This document shows positions 57,576 to 64,000 of a DNA stretch of 64,000 bases, piece after piece. The DNA comes from Chitinophagales bacterium (GTDB taxonomy: Bacteria; Bacteroidota; Bacteroidia; Chitinophagales; LD1). The stretch covers positions 1 to 64,000 of the forward strand of contig JAEUUZ010000007.1 of NCBI GenBank assembly GCA_016786765.1. Reading direction: 5' to 3'. The stretch's first letter is position 1. The number at the start of each line of letters is the position of its first letter. The notes under the pieces were generated by a model. The model was not told the origin of the DNA and searched no databases. It saw only the letters and a list, made by a program, of their open reading frames with translations. Both the position numbers and the translations under genes were made by a program.

Positions 57576-59759
57576 CTACTGCTTGATGATTTTCTGAGAG
57601 AAAACGCCTTCGTTTGTAATGTATTTTAAAATATATAAACCCGAAGCGAATTCATCTATATTAATCTTGATACCTATTTCTTTATTGATAAGAAAAGAAT
57701 TCAAGACATTTCCGGTCATGTCTGATATGATAATGTTTCCACTGCTCAGTTCCATAGATGAAACATTTAATAAACCTTTTGTAGGGTTGGGGGATATTTC
57801 AAACAATGGTTTTTCAATAGTTGAAATGCTATTAACTTTATTAGTTATTGTGTTTGAGATTACATCATTGAATAGGCTTCGTGATGAGCTACAAGGGTAT
57901 GTCCAGTTTGCTTTTACACGATACTTTGCATTCTGGTACATTGAGTAATTTGGATCCGTAGCTGTTTGTTGCGAACCCGAAACATTCAGAATTTTTTGCC
58001 AAGTGCCATTTCCACTTGAATCTCTAAAAATATCATATGAGGAAACTGGAGTTGTTGAGGATTCTATTTCGTATCCATTCCATTGTAAGTTTCCCGCACC
58101 AAGATACTGCAAATGAATTGAGTTATGATATAAGCTTTGAAGCCCAATATTACCACAAGTATCACGAACAGCCATCTTGTATCGATATCCAGTAGTGTTT
58201 GGATTTGCAGATAAATCATGGTACTCGCTTAGGGAGTCTCTTGGAATGGACGCAATTTGAGTATACATTCCGGTTGTTACTTCTCTGTAGATTAAGAAAC
58301 TGTCTGTAGCATACTTATCGTTTTTTTCCCAAATAAGAACAGTATGGGTAGAAAGCGGATCAACGGTAATCATGCAAGGTGCTTGTATCGGAGGGAATTT
58401 AACTGCAACTATCACATCTTTTGTAACTACACAGTTTGACGTATCACTTACGCTCAGTGTATAGGTTTCAATCTGATTACTACTAACAGTAGGTTGAAGC
58501 TCCCAAGAAAAATACCCCGATGTGTTACTCCATGCATAATAGGTATAATTGGCATTAATACTTGTTGGTCCTATCTTGGTGCTATCACCTGGACAAATTA
58601 GTTTAAGCGTGTCCATTATTGGAAGTGGTAGTGATGGATTCAAATACAGAGAAAACAGTGTATCGGTATAGCAAACCCCGTTATCAACTCTCAGCTTAAA
58701 AGAACCTGTAAGACTACCATTAAATGTTATCTCAGGACTATTGGCGAACGGAACAGTATCTGGGAGGTGATACCATGAGTAGTACAAACTACAAAATATA
58801 GGCGATGGACTTCCCAGTGTTAAGGGCGTATTCGCACAGACTCTTTGTGATGTAACGTTTAAAATTTGAGGTCGTTCATATACTCGTATTCCTCCACCAA
58901 TAGGGTATGTTATGGCGGTATCTGTTGAGTGAAAGTAAAGCTCATAACTTGGGGGATTTGAGCATTCGACACGATATAGACTATCTGGAACACGGAAACT
59001 ATAAATCCCATCAGAAGTGGCTTGAATTGAATCCGTATAGAAATAGACATAATTGCCAAGGTGAATATCGTAACCGGAAAGCTCGAGGAAAAAGCGATTT
59101 GTGCTCGAGAGAGGCATGTTTCTTGATAAAAAGTTAATCATAATATTTCCACCTTCGCATACCGAAGAGGATGACCAAAGTGAAGGTTCAAAACGTTTAA
59201 AGGAGGCACATGCTGGAATTGTTCCATAAGGGATAAATGGATTTGAATATGTTTGGGTAGTATCTACAGATGTTGCAGGATCAGTTCCATTTTTTACTCT
59301 GAGAAAACAGTTATAGTTAAAAAAGCCAGAACCATTTACCATATGAAATGGAAACAATGAGTTTTTAACGGTCATGTGTATTTGCAATAGGTATTGACCA
59401 TTCAACGAACAAGGCAAGCCACTTAATACAATGCACCCTTTTTCTTTAGTCCCAAATTTGTTTCCAACTTTATTGGTTGCCCAACACATACCGGATGGTA
59501 GGTTCGTAATGCTATCAATAATTGTTTCAGTAACCTCTACTCCAATACTTCTTAACGAGTCTGGAGCCATGATTTGAATAGTAACAGAACTTAATTGACC
59601 GTTTGAAAGCGGGGTTAGCTGACTTGAAGAAGGGCTGAGGCTTGGTTGAGTCATTGTTCCTGTTTGAGAACAAACTAATGGGCCTGAGTTGCCGCAATAT
59701 TGGGCATGTATTACATGCGAAAAAAGGAAAACAAGTAAGAATAAATAAAGTTTTTTCAT
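57576..59759 (-). CDS. Large T9SS-sorted secreted protein
   Basis: 727 residues from the ATG at 59759, which starts a signal peptide (MKKLYLFLLVFLFSHVIHAQ); an upstream start is rejected. Residues ~20-250 are a Cys-containing Ser/Pro-rich part; then several Ig/fibronectin-like segments (ERPQILNVTSQRVCANTPLTLG, KDVIVAVKFPPIQAPCMITVDP, VLIWEKNDKYATDSFLIYREV). The end is a type A T9SS sorting domain (EISPNPTKGLLNVSS ... IIISDMTGNVL ... FASGLYILKYITNEG ... KIIKQ). Surface-exposed; ligand unknown. A chromosome-like gene among mobile genes. Confidence 0.78.
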   Translation of the reverse strand: MKKLYLFLLVFLFSHVIHAQYCGNSGPLVCSQTGTMTQPSLSPSSSQLTPLSNGQLSSVTIQIMAPDSLRSIGVEVTETIIDSITNLPSGMCWATNKVGNKFGTKEKGCIVLSGLPCSLNGQYLLQIHMTVKNSLFPFHMVNGSGFFNYNCFLRVKNGTDPATSVDTTQTYSNPFIPYGTIPACASFKRFEPSLWSSSSVCEGGNIMINFLSRNMPLSSTNRFFLELSGYDIHLGNYVYFYTDSIQATSDGIYSFRVPDSLYRVECSNPPSYELYFHSTDTAITYPIGGGIRVYERPQILNVTSQRVCANTPLTLGSPSPIFCSLYYSWYHLPDTVPFANSPEITFNGSLTGSFKLRVDNGVCYTDTLFSLYLNPSLPLPIMDTLKLICPGDSTKIGPTSINANYTYYAWSNTSGYFSWELQPTVSSNQIETYTLSVSDTSNCVVTKDVIVAVKFPPIQAPCMITVDPLSTHTVLIWEKNDKYATDSFLIYREVTTGMYTQIASIPRDSLSEYHDLSANPNTTGYRYKMAVRDTCGNIGLQSLYHNSIHLQYLGAGNLQWNGYEIESSTTPVSSYDIFRDSSGNGTWQKILNVSGSQQTATDPNYSMYQNAKYRVKANWTYPCSSSRSLFNDVISNTITNKVNSISTIEKPLFEISPNPTKGLLNVSSMELSSGNIIISDMTGNVLNSFLINKEIGIKINIDEFASGLYILKYITNEGVFSQKIIKQ

Positions 59760-59876
59760 GGGAGTTTGTTTTAATAATGTAATAGGCAATGATATAAAAA
59801 TAAAATCAAAATACCTATTAAATAAGGTAATAAAAAACAGGTACTTTAAGAGAGGATATTGGGTGACCTTTGTTAT

Positions 59877-60131
59877 ATGGCAAAGAAAAAGAATGCGACA
59901 CCTAAAATTGACATTGAGGAGCAAATCCTCAATTTAGGCAAAAGGATAAAAGAACTACGTAAGCAGAAGGGCTTTACGAATTATGAATTCTTTGCCTATG
60001 AGAATCGCATTGGTAGGTCACAATACGGAAAGTATGAGCAGGGCGTTGATATGCAGTTTAGTACCATCCTACGCCTAATAGAGATGCATGGGCTTACTGT
60101 TAAAGAGTTTTTTGGAGAAGGGTTTGAATAA
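59877..60131 (+). CDS. XRE-family helix-turn-helix regulator
   Basis: 84 residues from the ATG at 59877. A Lys-rich start leads into a Cro/CI-type domain: QILNLGKRIKELRKQKGFTNYEFFAYENRIGRSQYGKYEQGVDMQFSTILRLIEMHGLTVKEFF. Precedes the recombinase gene by 212 bases and may regulate it. Confidence 0.88.
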   Translation: MAKKKNATPKIDIEEQILNLGKRIKELRKQKGFTNYEFFAYENRIGRSQYGKYEQGVDMQFSTILRLIEMHGLTVKEFFGEGFE

Positions 60132-60167
60132 ACATTTCGCCAGAGGAAGAAATATATCCAAATATAC

Positions 60168-60196
60168 TTGACAAATAAATTAAAGTATGCTATAGT
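60168..60196 (+). promoter_or_regulatory. sigma70-consensus-like promoter of the recombinase
   Basis: TTGACA (60168-60173), exactly 17 bases, TATAGT (60191-60196). Leader of about 140 bases to the recombinase start, containing a GCTTTA/TAAAGC hairpin near 60306-60320. Confidence 0.55.
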
Positions 60197-60343
60197 ATTT
60201 ACTTCATGTTTTCCACAGTTTTTAATTGAGAGCGCTATCAATATAACGAGCTAACATGGTAAAATTATTAGGTAACTTAATCAGGTAGGGAATCGAATAG
60301 CAAATGCTTTACAGTAAAGCTAAAGTGGTTCCAATCATTAGTT

Positions 60344-61234
60344 ATGTTAGTTGAAAAAGCAATAGAATCTTATATAAATTGGAAAGCCGTTTATTCACCC
60401 CATGCAGCAAGTAGGTACTTGCCACGACTTCAAAAGTTATTTGCCTTTACAAGTACAATTGAGCAAGTTGAAGATTTAACTGGAGATGATATTAATCGGT
60501 TCCATAAACAAATGGAAGTGCAAAATTACAGTAGAGCAACTATAGCCTACTCACTTACCGTTATCAAAAACTTCTTACAGTTCTGGAAAAATAGAGGACT
60601 CAGTGTAGCTGATCCAAAAGAAATAAAATCAATCGTATTTACAAATCGAGTAAAGTCAATCGTAACCGAATCCGACTTTCAAAAGATGTCGGATGCCTTA
60701 GATGAAGAAAGTGAATTAGAACTACGCATAAAATTATGCATTCACTTACTCTGGGATACCGGAATGCGCGTTTCAGAGCTGATAGACTTAAATCTATCCG
60801 ATATGAATGAAGAAAATGAGAAGGGTATACGAACCGCCCAAATCCTTAGTAAAAAATCAGCACGCTATAATTTGGTAGCATGGAATGCTGAAACAAACAG
60901 ACTGCTATCCAAATACTTAGAGTCGCGAATGAATAACTTGATACAAACTGATGCACTGTTTGTTAATATGATGAGCAAGCGCACTGTAAGAATAAATACC
61001 CGAACCGTTCAGCGCTGGGTAAGGATTGTAGCAATGAAAGCGAGTATTGTTAAACCGATCACACCTCACTCATTTCGACATGGTAAGGCGCATTGTATGC
61101 TTAATCATGGAGCCAATATCCGAGATGTACAAGCCATTTTACGTCATGTGAATCCGGTAACCACATTCCATTATCTATCCCTTAACGAAAAGCACTTTTT
61201 GGAAGTAGCAGGGCAACATTTAAAAGCAGTCTAG
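60344..61234 (+). CDS. Tyrosine recombinase/integrase (XerC/D-like)
   Basis: 296 residues. N-terminal SAM-like core-binding domain (~1-100). Catalytic residues visible: R142 (DTGMRVSELIDL), K170/171 (ILSKKSARY), H242 and R245 (PHSFRHGKA), H268 (LRHVNPVTT) and nucleophile Y277 (FHYLSL). The size fits the short integrases of ICEs and mobilizable elements. It probably inserts and excises the element on this side of the window. No attachment site could be identified. Confidence 0.93.
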   Translation: MLVEKAIESYINWKAVYSPHAASRYLPRLQKLFAFTSTIEQVEDLTGDDINRFHKQMEVQNYSRATIAYSLTVIKNFLQFWKNRGLSVADPKEIKSIVFTNRVKSIVTESDFQKMSDALDEESELELRIKLCIHLLWDTGMRVSELIDLNLSDMNEENEKGIRTAQILSKKSARYNLVAWNAETNRLLSKYLESRMNNLIQTDALFVNMMSKRTVRINTRTVQRWVRIVAMKASIVKPITPHSFRHGKAHCMLNHGANIRDVQAILRHVNPVTTFHYLSLNEKHFLEVAGQHLKAV

Positions 61235-61666
61235 TGAATCGAACAAGAAGAAAAACGAAAGTCCTTGCATTTGAAATCAGAGTATGCAATAATGCAGTTT
61301 ACATACTCTTTAACTTTCTAAACATAAATACTTTCCACTGACCACATTCGTACTGTTATTAATACTCATAGTAAACCTTGATTAAGTTACTTGAGTTTTT
61401 ACAGAAGAACCACCGTAGTAACGGTGGCATATGTGGTGTAACAATGTCGTAAAAGATATATTACACTATGAAATACAATTTTGTAAAGTCTCATACACCA
61501 TACGGTCATGTGGTTTGTAAACAGAGCGATTAGTGGGAATCAGAAAAGAAGTAATACTCTCAACCTTATTTTGATTATTCAAACCGTCTTAAGAAGTTGA
61601 AATAGTAGAGTTTTAGAAAGATTGGGAGGAGTGAATTTATTACCCGTAATAACCTTTTTACGACAT
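61235..61666. other. Non-coding stretch after the integrase
   Basis: Holds an AGTATGCA-type inverted repeat near 61281-61307, a CCACCG/CGGTGG hairpin near 61411-61428, and the interrupted small frame at 61468. No intact gene. Possible attachment or regulatory region of the integrase module. Confidence 0.45.
61468..61605 (+). pseudogene. Small gene interrupted by two in-frame stops
   Basis: From the ATG at 61468 one frame reads MKYNFVKSHTPYGHVVCKQSD, TAG, WESEKK, TAA, YSQPYFDYSNRLKKLK, then TAG at 61603. The three pieces look like one 45-residue protein with two nonsense changes. A genuine 21-residue peptide ending at 61533 is the alternative. Confidence 0.35.
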
Positions 61667-61870
61667 ATGCGATTATTCAACGTACTTACCAAGAAAACCA
61701 TTACCAAAGATGGAGAACCACTTCACTTGTGGCACCGAGTCGGGCTCATTAAATCAACCAACAGTGGGAACTGGTATCTGCAAATGTTCCATCAACCGGA
61801 TACGGACTTCTTCCTTGTTGAACAAGAACAAGAAAAGGTCGAACTTCCAACGATTGAGTATCAGTCCTAG
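61667..61870 (+). CDS. Small plasmid/ICE-type protein
   Basis: 67 residues from the ATG at 61667 (a TTG at 61622 would lengthen it). MRLFNVLTKKTITKDGEPLHLWHRVGLIKS, then NWYLQMFHQPDTDFFLVEQ. Compact, beta-like, without membrane segments. Similar short proteins occur in Bacteroidota mobile elements. Function unknown. Three bases before the replication-protein-like gene. Confidence 0.6.
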   Translation: MRLFNVLTKKTITKDGEPLHLWHRVGLIKSTNSGNWYLQMFHQPDTDFFLVEQEQEKVELPTIEYQS

Positions 61871-61872
61871 TT

Positions 61873-62373
61873 ATGCTAGGGCAAGAATTTACCCCTGTGC
61901 CCAACAGTATTTTCGATCACTATATAATGCACCTCAAACCGACAGAACTCGCGGTGCTTTTGGTGATTGTCAGACAAACGGCAGGGTGGATGAATCAGAG
62001 AACAAAACAGCGTAAGCACATGGACTGGATTTCCGGTTCACAACTTCAGGAGAAAACAGGCTACTCTCGAAAATCTATTTCTACAGCACTAGACGGACTT
62101 ACTACAAAACAACTCATAAGAGTTACAGATGGAGGAGTAAACAGCTATGACACAGCAAAGCAACGGCAAGGAAAAACAAGGCTTTACTTCGCCCTTGCGG
62201 ATATTCCCATAATATCCCCAACATTATCCCCACATGCGCAAAATGTACGCAAGACATGGGTAAAAATTTCTCCTGACTTGCGTAAAAAGTACGCACAACA
62301 AAAGAAACTCTTACAAAAGAAACTAACTCAATTCAAAAAAATCAATTATCAGCCAATACCGCACGACTTATAA
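61873..62373 (+). CDS. Replication-protein-O-like winged-helix protein
   Basis: 166 residues. FTPVPNSIFDHYIMHLKPTELAVLLVIVRQTAGWMNQRTKQRKHMDWISGSQLQEKTGYSRKSISTALDGLTTKQLIRV has the build of the winged-helix DNA-binding domain of phage replication protein O and RepA-type proteins. The tail is basic (Lys-rich). It may take part in replication of the excised element. The stop (TAA 62371-62373) overlaps the start region of the methyltransferase. Confidence 0.7.
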   Translation: MLGQEFTPVPNSIFDHYIMHLKPTELAVLLVIVRQTAGWMNQRTKQRKHMDWISGSQLQEKTGYSRKSISTALDGLTTKQLIRVTDGGVNSYDTAKQRQGKTRLYFALADIPIISPTLSPHAQNVRKTWVKISPDLRKKYAQQKKLLQKKLTQFKKINYQPIPHDL

Positions 62374-63428
62374 ACTACTTATCACTTTTCTCGGGAATTG
62401 GGGGATTTGAAAAGGGAATAGGAAGGAAAGCAACTTGCATAGGCTTCTCGGAGATTGATCCATTTGCCATTCAGATTTACCAAAATCAATTCCCTAATCA
62501 TAAAAACTATGGTGACATCACAACCATTAAAGCTGAAACACTACCAGACTTTGACCTCTTGGTGGGAGGATTTCCATGCCAATCGTTTTCCATTGCAGGA
62601 AACCGAAAAGGATTCGCTGACCGAAGAGGACATCTCTTTTTTGACATCGCAAGGATTATTAACATCAAAAAGCCCACTTATCTGCTGCTTGAGAACGTCA
62701 AAGGGTTACTCAGTCACAACAAAGGGAAAACTTTTAAAATCATTATCACTACGCTTGATGAACTGGGGTATGACTGCCAATGGGAAGTGCTTAACAGCAA
62801 ACATTTCGGACTCGCACAAAACCGGCAGCGAGTATACATTGTTGGACATCTTAGAGGAAAACCCAGACCCGAAGTATTTCCTCTCGAAAGAGCGAACAAA
62901 AAATCTTGTATACAAACTCAAGCACTCAAAACACTAAACCCCAAGGACGAACACAAACAACAAAAGCACCCACACAATCAAGAGATTCCAACCATAAAAA
63001 TCAAGGAAGCTACAAAAACAGGATATGCAGTAGCTAGAGTAGGAGATAGTATCGATGTTTCATTTCCAACTTCAACGATGCGTAGGGGAAGAATCGGAAG
63101 GCAGATAGCGCACACCCTCATCACCGGCATGCAGCTTTACACGCTCACCAAAGACCGAAAACTAAGAAGGCTTACACCACTCGAATGCGAACGATTACAA
63201 GGCTTCCCGGACTACTGGACAAAGCATGGTAAAGACCCAAACTGCAATACAACAGAAATGAGTGACCGACAGCGATACAAGTCACTCGGGAATGCTGTGG
63301 GTGTTCCGGTGATACGAACGATTATCAAAAAGCTATTACACATCACAAAAGTTAAACATAACCCAAACAGAAAACACTATGACAAAATCAAACGAACAAA
63401 CACGAAAACTACCCGAACGTTTTCCTAG
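62370..63428 (+). CDS. DNA (cytosine-5) methyltransferase with ATA at the expected start
   Basis: 352 residues counted from 62370. All main C5-methyltransferase motifs are present: I LSLFSGIGGFEKG (SAM binding), IV GGFPCQSFSIAGNRKG with catalytic Cys70, VI LLLENVKGLLSHN, VIII HFGLAQNRQRVYIVG, and X SLGNAVGVPVI; the recognition domain lies between. The frame begins ATA-AAC-TAC-TTA (INYLSLF) where relatives have MNYLSLF. No ATG, GTG, TTG or CTG lies in frame between the stop at 62283-62285 and motif IV. The previous gene's TAA overlaps at 62371, so an ancestral ATGA is likely. No restriction enzyme gene nearby: likely an anti-restriction or solitary enzyme. Confidence 0.88.
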   Translation: MNYLSLFSGIGGFEKGIGRKATCIGFSEIDPFAIQIYQNQFPNHKNYGDITTIKAETLPDFDLLVGGFPCQSFSIAGNRKGFADRRGHLFFDIARIINIKKPTYLLLENVKGLLSHNKGKTFKIIITTLDELGYDCQWEVLNSKHFGLAQNRQRVYIVGHLRGKPRPEVFPLERANKKSCIQTQALKTLNPKDEHKQQKHPHNQEIPTIKIKEATKTGYAVARVGDSIDVSFPTSTMRRGRIGRQIAHTLITGMQLYTLTKDRKLRRLTPLECERLQGFPDYWTKHGKDPNCNTTEMSDRQRYKSLGNAVGVPVIRTIIKKLLHITKVKHNPNRKHYDKIKRTNTKTTRTFS

Positions 63429-63621
63429 AACAAATACAGAACGAATCTCCGATGAATTAAATCCTGAATTTCTTTTTTCCGGTACACATGCCGATCTACT
63501 TGTACAGATTGCTAATGGAATTATTAAAACAAAGAAACTCGCAAAGAAGGAACTGCAACGAAGAGGACTTGATAGAAATGGAATGTTTGTAGGGTATGAG
63601 AAGAGTGAACTTGAACGATAA
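63379..63621 (+). CDS. Small ICE/plasmid-type hypothetical protein
   Basis: 80 residues overlapping the end of the methyltransferase by 50 bases. The segment DLLVQIANGIIKTKKLAKKELQRRGLDRNGMFVGYEK is typical of short proteins seen in Bacteroidota plasmids and conjugative elements, with no assigned function. Soluble and basic. Confidence 0.6.
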   Translation: MTKSNEQTRKLPERFPRTNTERISDELNPEFLFSGTHADLLVQIANGIIKTKKLAKKELQRRGLDRNGMFVGYEKSELER

Positions 63622-63677
63622 CAGAATCTATTTATCCATTGAACGAAAATCAATCTTTTGATATACTTATAAGTGCT

Positions 63678-64000
63678 ATGGAAAATTATGAACAGGTACG
63701 AGATACTGCAAAATTCTTCTATGCTGACTTAAAACCGATTTACTGCAAAGCAATCTCATCAGATGTAAAATTTAATCGAATTGGCTTTCAGCACATCATA
63801 CACAAAAAGGGAAGACATATCAGGGAAACTCCTTCTCAAATTGAACGATTCAAATTGTTACCGCTTGCAGTGAAACTTCTTGAATTAACTACAACCTACC
63901 AAGAGTATGAATCTGAGCCGATGAAACTTGAAGTGGAACACCTGGGTGTAGATGTCTTTCGTAATAAGCGGGTAACCTATTGGGGTATTATTGCCATTTT
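63678..64000 (+). CDS. PBECR-like (phage barnase/EndoU/RelE-type) protein, partial
   Basis: Open to the window edge from the ATG at 63678 (an in-frame TTG at 63639 could start it earlier). MENYEQVRDTAKFFYADLKPIYC, FNRIGFQHIIHKKGRHIRET, QIERFKLLPLAVKLLEL. The pattern of a His-containing strand followed by a basic RHIR segment and ERFxLLP resembles the phage barnase-EndoU-ColicinE5/RelE-like nuclease group that occurs in mobile elements. Truncated here, so the assignment is tentative. Confidence 0.5.
   Translation, partial: MENYEQVRDTAKFFYADLKPIYCKAISSDVKFNRIGFQHIIHKKGRHIRETPSQIERFKLLPLAVKLLELTTTYQEYESEPMKLEVEHLGVDVFRNKRVTYWGIIAI

Noticed and set aside
43448-61234. attL/attR pair formed by a repeated tRNA-Val 3' end
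   Set aside because: No second copy of the tRNA 3' end was seen in the window, so no attachment site is claimed.
61468-61605. Stop-codon reassignment in the element
   Set aside because: Neighbouring intact genes use TAG and TAA as normal stops (coupling protein TAG at 51889, MobC-like TAA at 52559, integrase TAG at 61234), so recoding is not supported.
62455-62937. 160-residue open frame
   Set aside because: It overlaps methyltransferase motifs I-VIII in another frame; the methyltransferase reading is clearly the coding one.

Overview
The window is from an AT-rich member of the Bacteroidota. Five features support this: secreted proteins ending in type IX secretion (T9SS) sorting domains, SprB-like repeats, TonB receptors with carboxypeptidase-like domains, promoters of the TTTG-N18/19-TAnnTTTG type in front of the SRP RNA and a tRNA, and an SRP RNA of the small bacterial type. 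I cannot name the genus. All functional calls are from reading the sequence; no database search was run.

Region 1 (about 1-43.5 kb) looks like ordinary chromosome. It opens with the N-terminal part of a large lectin/SprB-repeat surface protein (minus strand). Next come a pterin/fatty-acid cluster (a eukaryote-like pyruvoyl-tetrahydropterin synthase, folE, fabD, tRNA-His), biotin genes (bioB-bioF) followed by a cobalamin adenosyltransferase, and two repeat-rich non-coding stretches at 13.6-14.1 and 15.0-15.7 kb. A haem-type TonB receptor follows. A cobalamin riboswitch at 18.7 kb then heads a seven-gene vitamin B12 uptake operon: a T9SS-exported beta-propeller, a DUF5522 mini-protein, BtuB-like receptor, BtuG-like propeller lipoprotein, BtuF, BtuC and BtuD. 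The last five genes are closely packed, four of them joined by ATGA overlaps. Further right are a response regulator, lipid kinase, nadC, gpmI, a DevABC-type exporter, a secreted sphingomyelinase-like phosphodiesterase, a TonB receptor, an EGF-like lipoprotein, RluA, a VIT1-type transporter, aroQ, SRP RNA, a transaldolase-family enzyme and tRNA-Val.

Region 2 (about 43.5-59.8 kb), beginning just after tRNA-Val, is accessory DNA. Its core is a mobilization operon on the plus strand: HTH protein, coiled-coil protein, membrane protein, lipoprotein, VirD4-type coupling protein, MobC-like protein and relaxase. Divergent from it is a sigma-54 activator whose N-terminal domain looks CARF-like (RtcR-like). 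A perfect sigma-54 -24 element with a weak -12 lies between them. I consider this regulator-plus-mobilization unit the best candidate for an undescribed system: mobilization under the control of a ligand-sensing, RtcR-type activator. Cargo downstream includes a membrane-protein/P-loop-kinase gene pair, a DUF-type gene with a structured leader, an AAA15 ATPase, a four-hairpin GC-rich island, and a large T9SS protein.

Region 3 (59.8-64 kb) is another mobile module: XRE regulator, tyrosine recombinase, replication-protein-like gene, a cytosine-5 DNA methyltransferase that has no canonical start codon (ATA where ATG is expected), and two small plasmid/ICE-type genes, the last cut by the window edge. 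Two near-consensus TTGACA-N17-TATAAT-like promoters occur in the accessory part, unlike the Bacteroidota-type promoters of the chromosome. No direct repeat of the tRNA-Val 3' end was found, so the element boundaries are not fixed here.
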